DNA of 36,690 nucleotides from Streptomyces aureus. GTDB taxonomy: Bacteria > Actinomycetota > Actinomycetes > Streptomycetales > Streptomycetaceae. How positions within the stretch are numbered: position 1 is the stretch's first letter; each line of letters opens with the position of its first letter. The stretch lies in the NCBI RefSeq assembly GCF_001418135.1, contig NZ_LIPQ01000487.1:1-36690 (forward strand), in the 5' to 3' direction. A program made the translations under genes and the position numbers. Below the pieces are notes generated by a model. That model was given only the letters and a program-made list of their open reading frames with translations. It searched no databases and was not told the origin of the DNA. This document shows, piece after piece, positions 15,096 through 23,728 of the stretch.

Positions 15096-17378
15096 TTAGG
15101 CGGAGGCGGATTCTTCCAGACGGACGATCACGGACTTGCTCGCGGGGGTGTTGCTGACGTCCGCCGTCGACTCCAGCGGCACGAGCACGTTCGTCTCCGG
15201 GTAGTAGGCCGCCGCGCACCCCCGGGACGTCGGGTAGTGCACCACCCGGAAGCCGGGCGCCCGCCGCTCGCTGCCGTCCGTCCACTCGCTCACCAGATCC
15301 GCGTACGCCCCGTCCGCGAAGCCCAGAGCCGCCGCGTCCTCGGGGTGGACCAGGACGACCCGGCGGCCCCCCTTGATGCCCCGGTAGCGGTCGTCGAGGC
15401 CGTAGATCGTGGTGTTGTACTGGTCGTGCGAGCGCAGCGTCTGCAGGAGGAGCCGCCCCGCCGGCACCCTCGGGTACTCCACGGGCGCCGCCGTGAAGTT
15501 CGCCTTGCCGGTCTTCGTGGGGAAGCGGCGCTCGTCGCGCGGTCCGTGCGGCAGCCGGAAGCCGCCCGGGTCCGCCGCGAGACGGGCGTTGAAGTCCTCG
15601 AAACCGGGCACCACGCGCCCGATGCGGTCCCGGATCGTGGCGTAGTCGGCCTCGAACTCCTCCCAGGGAGTGGCCGATCCGTCGCCGAGGACGGCGCGGG
15701 CCATCCTCGCCACGATCGCCGGCTCGGACAGCAGATGCGGGCTCGCGGGCGGCAGATTGCCCCGCGAGGCGTGCACCAGGCTCATCGAGTCCTCGACCGT
15801 CACGAACTGCTTGCCGCCCGCCTGCACGTCCTTGTCCGTACGGCCGAGGGTGGGCAGGATCAACGCGCGCGTGCCCGTCACGGCGTGCGAGCGGTTCAGC
15901 TTCGTCGAGACGTGGACGGTCAGCCGGGCCCGGCGCATCGCCGCCTCCGTCGCCTCCGTGTCGGGCGTCGCCCCCACGAAGTTGCCGCCCATCGCGAAGA
16001 ACACCTTCGCCTCGCCGTCCCGCAGGGCCTGGATCGACCGGACCACGTCGAAGCCGTGGTGGCGCGGCGAGACGATCCCGAACTCCTTGTCCAGGGCGTC
16101 GAGGAAGGCGGGCGCGGGCCGTTCGAAGATCCCCATCGTGCGGTCGCCCTGCACGTTCGAATGGCCGCGCACCGGGCACACCCCCGCGCCCGGCCGGCCG
16201 ATGTTCCCGCGCAGGAGAAGGAAGTTGACCACCTCGCGGATGGTCGGCACCGAGTGCTTGTGCTGGGTGAGGCCCATCGCCCAGCACACGACGGTCCGCT
16301 CCGAGGCGAGCACCATCTCCAGGGCCCGCTCGATCTCGGAACGGTCCAGACCGGTCGCGGCGAGCGTCTCGTCCCAGTCGGCCTCCCTGGCCGCCGCCGC
16401 GAACTCCTCGTACCCGTGGGTGTGTTCGCGGACGAACTCCTCGTCGACCGCCCCGGCCGTCTCCAGGACCAGTTTGTTCAGGAGCCGGAAGAGCGCCTGG
16501 TCGCCACCGATCCGGATCTGGAGGAAGAGATCGTTGAGCGCGGCGCCCTTGAGCATGCCCCGCGGGGTCTGCGGGTTCTTGAACCGCTCCAGACCCGCCT
16601 CGGGCAGCGGATTGACGGAGATGATCCTCGCGCCGCCCGCCTTGGCCTTCTCCAGGGCCGACAGCATGCGCGGATGGTTCGTCCCCGGGTTCTGCCCGGC
16701 CACGATGATCAGGTCCGCCCGGTGCAGGTCCTCCAGGGAGACGCTGCCCTTGCCGATGCCGATGGTCTCCGTCAGCGCCGACCCCGAGGACTCGTGGCAC
16801 ATGTTGGAGCAGTCCGGCAGGTTGTTCGTACCGAACTCGCGGGCGAAGAGCTGGAGCAGGAACGCCGCCTCGTTGCTCGTCCTCCCCGAGGTGTAGAAGA
16901 GCGCCTCGTCGGGGGAGGCGAGCGCCCGGAGCTCCTCCGCCAGGATCGCGAAGGCCCGCTCCCAGGTCACCGGCTCGTACCGGTCGCCGCCCTCCGGCAG
17001 CAGCATCGGCTGGGTGATCCGGCCCTGCTGGCCCAGCCAGTACCCGCTGCGGGTCGCCAGGTCCGCCAGCGGGTGCGCGGCGAAGAACTCCGGGGTCACC
17101 CGGCGCAGCGTCGCCTCCTCGGCGACCGCCTTCGCGCCGTTCTCGCAGAACTCCGCCACATGCCGCTTGTCCTCTTCGGGCCATGCGCAGCCGGGACAGT
17201 CGAAGCCGTCCTTCTGGTTGACCTTGAGCAGGGTCCGCGCGGTGCGCCGCAGCCCCATCTGTTCCTGGGCGATCCGCAGGGTGTGCCCGATGGCGGGCAG
17301 CCCGGCGGCGGCGTGCTGCGGCGGTGTGACCTGCGGTGCGTCCTGGACCGGGTCGCCGACCGGCGGCTTGCTGACCAT
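15096..17378 (-). CDS. FdhF/YdeP-type molybdopterin oxidoreductase
   Basis: This 760-aa protein belongs to the molybdopterin (bis-MGD) oxidoreductase superfamily, YdeP-like subgroup. Near the N-terminus is FDCPGCAWPEEDKRHVAEFC (C61, C64 and a third Cys near 78), in place of a full four-Cys Fe-S motif. The cofactor domains follow with GRTSNEAAFLLQLFAREFGT and VAGQNPGTNHP. C194, in CSNMCHESSG, sits where Fdh-H carries its Mo-binding selenocysteine. The C-terminal molydop-binding domain contains LRSHDQYNTTIYGLDDRYRG. The ATG at 17378 has GGGAG 6 nt upstream. Relatives are annotated as formate dehydrogenase-like or acid-resistance proteins, but the substrate and electron acceptor are unknown. It is divergent from polA. 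Confidence 0.9.
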   Translation of the reverse strand: MVSKPPVGDPVQDAPQVTPPQHAAAGLPAIGHTLRIAQEQMGLRRTARTLLKVNQKDGFDCPGCAWPEEDKRHVAEFCENGAKAVAEEATLRRVTPEFFAAHPLADLATRSGYWLGQQGRITQPMLLPEGGDRYEPVTWERAFAILAEELRALASPDEALFYTSGRTSNEAAFLLQLFAREFGTNNLPDCSNMCHESSGSALTETIGIGKGSVSLEDLHRADLIIVAGQNPGTNHPRMLSALEKAKAGGARIISVNPLPEAGLERFKNPQTPRGMLKGAALNDLFLQIRIGGDQALFRLLNKLVLETAGAVDEEFVREHTHGYEEFAAAAREADWDETLAATGLDRSEIERALEMVLASERTVVCWAMGLTQHKHSVPTIREVVNFLLLRGNIGRPGAGVCPVRGHSNVQGDRTMGIFERPAPAFLDALDKEFGIVSPRHHGFDVVRSIQALRDGEAKVFFAMGGNFVGATPDTEATEAAMRRARLTVHVSTKLNRSHAVTGTRALILPTLGRTDKDVQAGGKQFVTVEDSMSLVHASRGNLPPASPHLLSEPAIVARMARAVLGDGSATPWEEFEADYATIRDRIGRVVPGFEDFNARLAADPGGFRLPHGPRDERRFPTKTGKANFTAAPVEYPRVPAGRLLLQTLRSHDQYNTTIYGLDDRYRGIKGGRRVVLVHPEDAAALGFADGAYADLVSEWTDGSERRAPGFRVVHYPTSRGCAAAYYPETNVLVPLESTADVSNTPASKSVIVRLEESASA

Positions 17379-17512
17379 CGCGCTCTCCCTTGAGCGGTAA
17401 TCCTGCGGCGTACGTCTCCGATCCTGTCACGCGGCGGTGACGGCCAGGCACCCCGCCGGGGGCGACGGGAACGGTGGGCGGGATTGTCAGTCGTCCGTGG
17501 CAGGATCGTCGT

Positions 17513-20224
17513 GTGGCCGAGACAGCATCGAAGAACCCCGCAGACCCCCGCCCCCGCCTGCTCCTCATGGACGGGCACTCGCTCGCGTACCGGGCGTTCT
17601 TCGCGCTGCCCGCGGAGAACTTCACCACCGCGACCGGACAGCCGACGAACGCGATCTACGGGTTCGCCTCGATGCTGGCGAACACGCTGCGCGACGAGGC
17701 GCCCACGCACTTCGCGGTCGCCTTCGACGTGTCCCGCAAGACCTGGCGGTCCGAGGAGTTCCCGGAGTACAAGGCGAACCGTTCCAAGACCCCCGACGAG
17801 TTCAAGGGGCAGGTCGAGCTGATCGGCGAGCTCCTCGACGCGATGAACGCGCCGCGGTTCGCCGTCGACGGCTTCGAGGCCGACGACGTCATCGCGACCC
17901 TCGCCACCCAGGCCGAGGCCGCCGGCTTCGAGGTCCTGATCGTCACCGGCGACCGGGACTCCTTCCAGCTGGTCTCCGACCACACCACCGTGCTCTACCC
18001 GACCAAGGGCGTCTCCGAGCTCACCCGCTTCACCCCGGAGAAGGTCCAGGAGAAGTACGGCCTCACGCCCTCGCAGTACCCCGACTTCGCGGCCCTGCGC
18101 GGCGACCCGTCGGACAACCTGCCCGGCATCCCCGGTGTCGGGGAGAAGACCGCCGCCAAGTGGATCAACCAGTTCGGCTCCTTCGACGAGCTCGTCGAGC
18201 GCGCCGAGGAGGTCAAGGGCAAGGCCGGCCAGAACTTCCGGGACCACCTGGAGTCCGTCAAGCTCAACCGCCGCCTGACCGCGATGGTCACGGACGTCGA
18301 GCTGCCGAAGGGCGTCACGGACCTCGCCCGCGAGCCGTACGACCGCGGGGCCGTCGCCCTCGTCCTCGACACCCTGGAGATCCGCAACCCCTCGCTGCGC
18401 GAGCGGCTCCTCGCCGTCGACCCGGGCGCCGCCGAGGACACCGCCCCGGCCCCGGAGGCGGGCGTCGAGATCGACGGCACCGTCCTCGGCGCCGGCGAGC
18501 TCGGCCCCTGGCTCGCCGAGCACGGCACCGAGCCCCTCGGCATCGCCACCGTCGACACCTGGGCCCTCGGCACGGGGAACGTCGGCGAGATCGCGCTCGC
18601 CGCCGCCGGAGGCGCCGCCGCGTGGTTCGAGCCGAGCGCGCTCGACGAGGCCGACGAGCAGGCCTGGGCCGCCTGGATCGCCGACCCCGACCGGCCGAAG
18701 GCCATGCACAACGCCAAGGGCGCCATGCGGGTCTTCCCCGAGCACGGCTGGAGCATCGCGGGCGTCACCATGGACACCGCCCTCGCCGCCTACCTCGTGA
18801 AGCCCGGCCGGCGTTCCTTCGCGCTCGACGCGCTCTCCGTCGAGTACCTCCACCGCGAGCTCGCCCCCGCGGCCGCCGCCGACGGCCAGCTCGCCTTCGG
18901 CGCCGACGACACCGCCGAGGCCGAGGCCCTCATGACCCAGGCGCGGGCCGTCCTCGACCTCGCCGTGGCCTTCGAGGAGAAGCTCGGAGAGGTCGGCGCC
19001 CGCGAGCTCCTGCACGACGTCGAGCTGCCCACCTCCGCCCTGCTCGCCCGCCTGGAGCGACACGGCATCGCCGCCGACCGCGACCACCTGGAGGCCATGG
19101 AGCAGCAGTTCGCAGGCGCGGTGCAGCAGGCCGTGAAGGAGGCGCACGCCTCCGTCGGCCACGAGTTCAACCTCGGCTCGCCCAAGCAGCTGCAGGAGGT
19201 CTTCTTCGGCGAGCTGAACCTGCCGAAGACCAAGAAGACCAAGACCGGGTACACCACGGACGCGGACGCGCTCGCCTGGCTGGCCGGCCAGACCGAGCAC
19301 GACCTGCCGGTGATCATGCTCCGGCACCGCGAGCAGGCCCGGTTGCGCTCCACCGTCGAGGGCCTGATCAAGACGATCGCCGCCGACGGGCGCATCCACA
19401 CCACCTTCAGCCAGACGGTGGCCGCCACCGGGCGCCTCTCCTCCACCGACCCCAACCTGCAGAACGTGCCGGTACGGACGGACGAGGGCCGCGCCATCCG
19501 GCACGGCTTCGTCGTCGGCGAGGGCTTCGAGGCCCTCATGACCGCCGACTACAGCCAGATCGAGCTGCGCGTCATGGCCCACCTCTCCGAGGACGAGGGC
19601 CTCATCGAGGCCTTCACCTCCGGCGAGGACCTCCACACCACCGTCGCCTCCCAGGTCTTCGGCGTCGAGCGGTCCGCCGTCGACGCCGAGATGCGCCGCA
19701 AGATCAAGGCCATGTCGTACGGCCTCGCCTACGGCCTCTCCGCCTTCGGCCTCTCGCAGCAGCTGAACATCGACCCGGGCGAGGCCCGTGGCCTGATGGA
19801 CACCTACTTCGAGCGCTTCGGCGGGGTACGGGACTATCTGCGCCGGGTCGTCGACGAGGCCCGCGCCACCGGCTACACCGAGACCATGCTCGGCCGTCGG
19901 CGCTACCTGCCCGACCTGAACAGCGACAACCGCCAGCGCCGCGAGGCCGCCGAGCGGATGGCGCTCAACGCCCCGATCCAGGGCACGGCCGCCGACATCG
20001 TGAAGGTCGCCATGCTGGGTGTCGACCGGGCGCTGACCGAGGCGGGTCTCGCCTCCCGGATGCTCCTCCAGGTCCACGACGAAATCGTGCTCGAACTCGC
20101 CCCCGGCGAGCGCGAGCAGGTCGAGGCCCTGGTCCGCGAACAGATGTCGGCCGCGGCCGACCTGCGCGCGCCCCTGGACGTCTCGGTGGGCGTGGGCCAC
20201 GACTGGGACTCGGCGGCGCACTGA
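17513..20224 (+). CDS. polA: DNA polymerase I
   Basis: This 903-aa repair and Okazaki-fragment polymerase has three regions. An N-terminal 5'-3' exonuclease covers about residues 1-300, with LLMDGHSLAYRAFFALP and VTGDRDSFQLV. A middle exonuclease-like domain covers about 320-510. The family A polymerase domain carries motif A DYSQIELRVMAH, motif B RRKIKAMSYGLAYG and motif C QVHDEIVLE. In the middle domain the DTE metal motif reads DTW and the later Asp positions are lost, so 3'-5' proofreading is probably inactive, as known for several actinobacterial enzymes. The GTG at 17513 has AGGA (17502-17505) upstream; an in-frame start at 17474 lacks support. It is divergent from the oxidoreductase gene, with a 134-bp spacer. 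Confidence 0.97.
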   Translation: MAETASKNPADPRPRLLLMDGHSLAYRAFFALPAENFTTATGQPTNAIYGFASMLANTLRDEAPTHFAVAFDVSRKTWRSEEFPEYKANRSKTPDEFKGQVELIGELLDAMNAPRFAVDGFEADDVIATLATQAEAAGFEVLIVTGDRDSFQLVSDHTTVLYPTKGVSELTRFTPEKVQEKYGLTPSQYPDFAALRGDPSDNLPGIPGVGEKTAAKWINQFGSFDELVERAEEVKGKAGQNFRDHLESVKLNRRLTAMVTDVELPKGVTDLAREPYDRGAVALVLDTLEIRNPSLRERLLAVDPGAAEDTAPAPEAGVEIDGTVLGAGELGPWLAEHGTEPLGIATVDTWALGTGNVGEIALAAAGGAAAWFEPSALDEADEQAWAAWIADPDRPKAMHNAKGAMRVFPEHGWSIAGVTMDTALAAYLVKPGRRSFALDALSVEYLHRELAPAAAADGQLAFGADDTAEAEALMTQARAVLDLAVAFEEKLGEVGARELLHDVELPTSALLARLERHGIAADRDHLEAMEQQFAGAVQQAVKEAHASVGHEFNLGSPKQLQEVFFGELNLPKTKKTKTGYTTDADALAWLAGQTEHDLPVIMLRHREQARLRSTVEGLIKTIAADGRIHTTFSQTVAATGRLSSTDPNLQNVPVRTDEGRAIRHGFVVGEGFEALMTADYSQIELRVMAHLSEDEGLIEAFTSGEDLHTTVASQVFGVERSAVDAEMRRKIKAMSYGLAYGLSAFGLSQQLNIDPGEARGLMDTYFERFGGVRDYLRRVVDEARATGYTETMLGRRRYLPDLNSDNRQRREAAERMALNAPIQGTAADIVKVAMLGVDRALTEAGLASRMLLQVHDEIVLELAPGEREQVEALVREQMSAAADLRAPLDVSVGVGHDWDSAAH

Positions 20225-20232
20225 CCCACCAC

Positions 20233-20309
20233 GGCAGGTGGGCGCCACAGTGCCCCCTGCCCGACCTGGGCCCTGTCGTCACACTCCCGTGCGCCCTTCG
20301 GGTGACGAC
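20233..20309. terminator. Hairpins between convergent polA and the DUF4184 gene
   Basis: Two inverted repeats lie in the 104-bp convergent spacer. GGCAGG plus a bulge and GGGC (from 20233) pairs with GCCC-CCTGCC ending near 20262. GTCGTCAC (20275-20282) pairs with GTGACGAC (20302-20309). Together they probably end both transcripts; neither is a textbook terminator. Confidence 0.5.
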
Positions 20310-20328
20310 GGGAGCTGGACGGCCGGGC

Positions 20329-21228
20329 CTAGGTCTCGGCGCCCGACTCCACCTCACACGTGCGGCGGTCCCCTCCCTGCGGCTCCGGGGAAGGGGGCGT
20401 CGGAACCTCCGGGCGCGGAGAGGGCGACGCCCACAGAAGCCGTGCCCCCGCCCCGTACAGCACGAGCCCGACGACGAGCCCCGCGCCGGCCCCGAAGCAG
20501 GCCGTCGGAATGACGTCCAGGGGTGTCTCGATCCGGCCCCAGCCCCAGTACGCGGCCCAGCGCAGCACCCGGTGGGCCATCCCCGCGAGGACGCAGCCGC
20601 CGATGAGTCCGGCCGCGAGCAGCCGCCCGCGCTGGCCCGGGACCCGTACCCCGGTCGGCAGCTCCACGCCCGCGGCGGAGCGGAGCGCCCGCGCCGTGAA
20701 CCAGACCAGGATTCCGAGCGCCAGCGCCGAACCCCCGTACTGCGCGTAGAGATAGACGGGGAACCCGGCCACGACGTCACCGAGGAACGGCAGCGTCCGG
20801 GTGCCCCAGCGGTCGAGGTGGGTGAAGGAGTCCCACACGACGTGGGTCGTCGAACCGACGGCCGCGGAGAGGCCGAACCACCCGGCGAGCACGGCCGGGT
20901 GCCGGTCGCGCCAGACCTCGCCCCGGACGAACCCGTACACCCGCTCGCGCCACCGGGCGGGCAGCAGCGCGACGAGCGGCTCACGGACGGTCAGCCACAG
21001 GGTCACCAGCACGGCGGTGATCAGGACATCGGCCGTGACGATCCCGACGGGGGAGTGGGTGACGTCCCCGAAGACCATCGCCCCGGGGAACGCCGTCGCC
21101 GCGAAATAGGTCATGTCGGGCGCGAAGGAGCCCGCGACGAGAGCGGACGCGACCAGCGGTCCGCGCGCGGTCCCGTTCCGCCGCAGTCCGGGCAGCACGG
21201 CAGCGGCATGGCTCAGCGTGAACGGCAA
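20329..21228 (-). CDS. DUF4184 family membrane protein
   Basis: This 299-aa polytopic protein begins PFTLSHAAAVLPG, the DUF4184 hallmark. Conserved His/Asp positions follow (GSFAPDM, THSPVG, STTHVVWDSFTHLDRWG), then several hydrophobic helices and a Pro-rich, charged C-terminus. The His/Asp pattern recalls membrane-bound metal-dependent hydrolases, but no activity is established for this family. I prefer the TTG at 21228, with GGGGGA upstream, because family members start immediately before PFTLSH; an ATG further out (21273) would add 15 atypical residues. It converges with polA and diverges from the transglycosylase gene. Confidence 0.8.
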   Translation of the reverse strand: MPFTLSHAAAVLPGLRRNGTARGPLVASALVAGSFAPDMTYFAATAFPGAMVFGDVTHSPVGIVTADVLITAVLVTLWLTVREPLVALLPARWRERVYGFVRGEVWRDRHPAVLAGWFGLSAAVGSTTHVVWDSFTHLDRWGTRTLPFLGDVVAGFPVYLYAQYGGSALALGILVWFTARALRSAAGVELPTGVRVPGQRGRLLAAGLIGGCVLAGMAHRVLRWAAYWGWGRIETPLDVIPTACFGAGAGLVVGLVLYGAGARLLWASPSPRPEVPTPPSPEPQGGDRRTCEVESGAET

Positions 21229-21487
21229 CGGGTCTTCCCCCAGGTTCCGGTGACGACGGCCGCAGTACATCATCGGCCGCAGTGCAAGAGGTGTTCGACC
21301 CTCCGGCCGGTTCCCGTTCCGGTCGCTCTCCGCGTCCGGCGGGGGAGGTCGTCAGGCGGCCGAGAGGTGACGAAAGCGTGAAACACGGTCAGGCGCCGGT
21401 GTCCGGTGGACGGGAGTTGGCATAGGGTCGCCGGAGGTCTCGCGCGGGGAGCACGGGACCTCAGTCGAGGGGGAAGGGACCACGGAC

Positions 21488-23296
21488 ATGTCAGCGCACT
21501 TGGGCCGCAGGCTGCGCAAGGGGGCCACCAGCGGTGCGGTGGTGGCCGCGGCGGTCGCCGCGCTCGCCGCCTCACAGGCGCCGGAGATGACCCCGCCGCC
21601 CACCGACAACGCCGGTGGAGACCGGGCCATCGGCGCCGGGGACGCCGCGCCGCCGTCCGGCGACGGCTCCGCCACCGGCAACTCGCCGTACTACACGGAA
21701 CTGCCGCCGCTGAACACGCCGAACAAGCCCGGGGTGCCCCCCGTCAAGCTGCCGGTGATCACCGGGCCCGCCCAGGCCGGCATACCCGCGTCCGTGCTCG
21801 CCGCCTACCAGCGCGCCGAGCAGTCGATCCGTTCGACCGCCCCCGGCTGCAACCTGCCCTGGCAGCTGCTCGCCGGCATCGGCAAGGTCGAGTCCGGCCA
21901 GGCGCGCGGCGGCCAGGTCGACGCGAACGGCACCACGCTCTCGCCGATCCTCGGCCCCGTCCTCAACGGCGTCGGATTCGCCAACATCTCGGACACCGAC
22001 GACGGCGCCTTCGACGGTGACCGCACCCACGACCGCGCCGTCGGCCCGATGCAGTTCATCCCGTCCACCTGGGCCACCTGGGGCCAGGACGCGAACAGCG
22101 ACGGGAAGAAGGACCCCAACAACATCTACGACGCCGCGCAGGCCGCCGGTCTCTACCTCTGCGCCAACGACCGCAACCTCGCGCTCCAGGCCGACCTCGA
22201 CCGGGCGATCCTCAGCTACAACCGCTCGACGGAGTACCTGAACACGGTCATGTCGTGGTTCGAGTACTACCAGCGCGGCACCCACCAGGTCCCGGACGGC
22301 ACGGGTGTGCTGCCGGTCGACCGCAGCGACGGCCGGGGCCAGGACAACCGCCCCCTCCCCACGTCGCCTCTCTCACCCGCCCCGACGACCCCCGGCCCGA
22401 AGCCCTCCGAGACGGGCGGGCCGAAGCCCGGTCCGACGAAGCCGGGCGGGCCTTCGGACGTCACCACGCCGCCGACGAAGCCCACCCCGCCGGTGAAGCC
22501 CCCGGTCACGCCGCCGACGAAGCCGCCCGTTCCGCCGGTCGTGCCGCCCGCCGTCAAGGTCGCGCGCCTCGCGGTCGTCTCCTCCGGCCCGCTCACCGCG
22601 ACCACCGAGAGCGCCTTCACCAAGGCCCCGACGGTCGCGGCGCTCGACGCCGCGGGCGCGCCGGTCACCGGTGTGAGCATCCGCTTCGAGATCACCGGCA
22701 CCACCGACACCCGCTTCTCCGGCGGCGTGACGACCGCGACCGTCACCACGGGCTCGGCCGGCATCGCCGCCGCCCCCACCCTGCGGGCGGGCGAGAAGAC
22801 CGGGTCGTTCACGGTCAGGGCCACCGTCGTGGGCCGCGGCATGGACGCGACCGTGTTCACCGCGACCGTCACCGAACGACAGGCGGACGCCCTCGCCCGG
22901 GTCGGCGGCGACCCGCTGTCGGCCACCACCGGCACCACCTTCGGCCAGTCCGTACAGGTGAAGGCCACCGACAAGGGCGCCCTCGCCCCCGGTGTGCTCG
23001 TCACCGCCGTGATCGCCGACTCCACGGGCACCAAGGAGAGCGTCGACGGCCCGTCCTTCAAGGACGGGGTCCGTACGCTCGTCCTGAAGACGGACGAGAA
23101 CGGCCTGATCTCCCTGCCGGCGATCCTCGCGGGCGACAAGGCCGGCGCGTACGTGCTCCGCCTCACCGCGCCCGGAGGCGGCGTCACGGAGATCAAGCTG
23201 ACGGTCGACGCGCCCACCGCGACCCCGAGCCCGACCCCGGAGCCGACCTCCTCCGGCACCGGCTCGCCCGAGGCCTCCCCCTCTCCCTCGGCCTGA
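21488..23296 (+). CDS. Secreted lytic transglycosylase with C-terminal Ig-like repeats
   Basis: This 602-aa exported cell-wall enzyme opens with a basic, Ala-rich signal peptide (cleavage probably near residue 30). The transglycosylase domain (about 85-275) has the catalytic Glu in LAGIGKVESG, then DRAVGPMQFIPSTWATWG and AQAAGLYLCAN, as in MltB/SLT_2-like enzymes that cleave the MurNAc-GlcNAc bond to anhydro-muropeptides. A Pro/Lys/Thr-rich wall-spanning linker (about 285-355) leads to two Ig-like repeats (about 358-460 and 465-570) and a Ser/Pro/Thr tail. The repeats may bind wall polymers or act as spacers. The ATG at 21488 follows a GGGAAGGGA-type site. A hairpin terminator follows the stop. 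The 259-bp upstream region serves divergent promoters, with no feature I could define. Confidence 0.9.
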   Translation: MSAHLGRRLRKGATSGAVVAAAVAALAASQAPEMTPPPTDNAGGDRAIGAGDAAPPSGDGSATGNSPYYTELPPLNTPNKPGVPPVKLPVITGPAQAGIPASVLAAYQRAEQSIRSTAPGCNLPWQLLAGIGKVESGQARGGQVDANGTTLSPILGPVLNGVGFANISDTDDGAFDGDRTHDRAVGPMQFIPSTWATWGQDANSDGKKDPNNIYDAAQAAGLYLCANDRNLALQADLDRAILSYNRSTEYLNTVMSWFEYYQRGTHQVPDGTGVLPVDRSDGRGQDNRPLPTSPLSPAPTTPGPKPSETGGPKPGPTKPGGPSDVTTPPTKPTPPVKPPVTPPTKPPVPPVVPPAVKVARLAVVSSGPLTATTESAFTKAPTVAALDAAGAPVTGVSIRFEITGTTDTRFSGGVTTATVTTGSAGIAAAPTLRAGEKTGSFTVRATVVGRGMDATVFTATVTERQADALARVGGDPLSATTGTTFGQSVQVKATDKGALAPGVLVTAVIADSTGTKESVDGPSFKDGVRTLVLKTDENGLISLPAILAGDKAGAYVLRLTAPGGGVTEIKLTVDAPTATPSPTPEPTSSGTGSPEASPSPSA

Positions 23297-23323
23297 CCCA
23301 CCCGCGCATCCTTCTCCTCCCCC

Positions 23324-23362
23324 GCGCCGCTCCGCCGCCCCCACCGGGCGGGGGAGCGGCGC
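23324..23362 (+). terminator. Terminator after the transglycosylase gene
   Basis: GCGCCGCTCC (23324-23333) pairs with GGAGCGGCGC (23353-23362) over 10 bp, with a further CCGCCC/GGGCGG inner stem. It lies 27 bp after the stop codon. Confidence 0.75.
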
Positions 23363-23391
23363 TTCGCGTTCCCCAGACGGGCGAGGGGTCT

Positions 23392-23473
23392 TTCCGGGTC
23401 GCCGGGGCGGAGGTGCGGCCTTCCGGGTTACCGGCGCGGGGGCGGCCTTTCGGGTCGCCGGGGCGGGGCGGCA
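23392..23473. repeat. Degenerate tandem repeat, three units of about 26-29 bp
   Basis: Three related units start at 23392, 23421 and 23448, each running from a TTCCGGGT- or TTTCGGGT-like start through a GC-rich GCCGGGGCGG-like middle to CGGCC or CGGCA. They fill the non-coding space between the transglycosylase terminator and the small membrane-protein gene. No protein or known regulatory motif was recognised. Confidence 0.5.
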
Positions 23474-23578
23474 TCGGGTTCCCCGGGCAGGGCGGTGCAA
23501 CGTGTTCTCATCTCGCGGTCGCGTTGCTACGGTGCCCCCGCCCTGACGACCTATCAGATCGCACTCGGGAGGCCGACC

Positions 23579-23719
23579 ATGCGTGCCCTCGTCGCCGCCG
23601 CCATCGGACTCGCCCCAGTCCTCCTCTTCATCCTCCTCGTCTCCGTGGTCGATCTGCCGCCCGACGGGCCCACCTCTCCCAAGCCCCTGCTGACCGCCGA
23701 TCCCGGCCCCAAGAAGTAG
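23579..23719 (+). CDS. 46-aa single-pass membrane peptide (SPW_0924-like)
   Basis: This small gene encodes 46 residues: a hydrophobic helix (MRALVAAAIGLAPVLLFILL) followed by a short Pro-rich, Lys-ending tail (PKPLLTADPGPKK). The ATG at 23579 has a GGGAGG site 7 nt before it. Small proteins of this shape (hydrophobic start, TSPKPLLT near the end) are conserved in Streptomyces and, from memory, carry the family name SPW_0924; their role is unknown. The stop is 9 bp before the DUF3068 GTG, so the two are likely co-transcribed and may act together at the membrane. Confidence 0.7.
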   Translation: MRALVAAAIGLAPVLLFILLVSVVDLPPDGPTSPKPLLTADPGPKK

Positions 23720-23728
23720 GGGGCGACC

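Noticed and set aside
17096..20248. A 1050-codon open frame antisense to polA
   Set aside because: The composition is a mirror of polA codons (Val/Gly/Arg/Glu-rich) with no domain, and polA is certain on the other strand.
22017..22290. Frames overlapping the transglycosylase gene in other phases
   Set aside because: Thr/Pro/Arg/Ser-rich translation with no start site is typical of an out-of-frame shadow.
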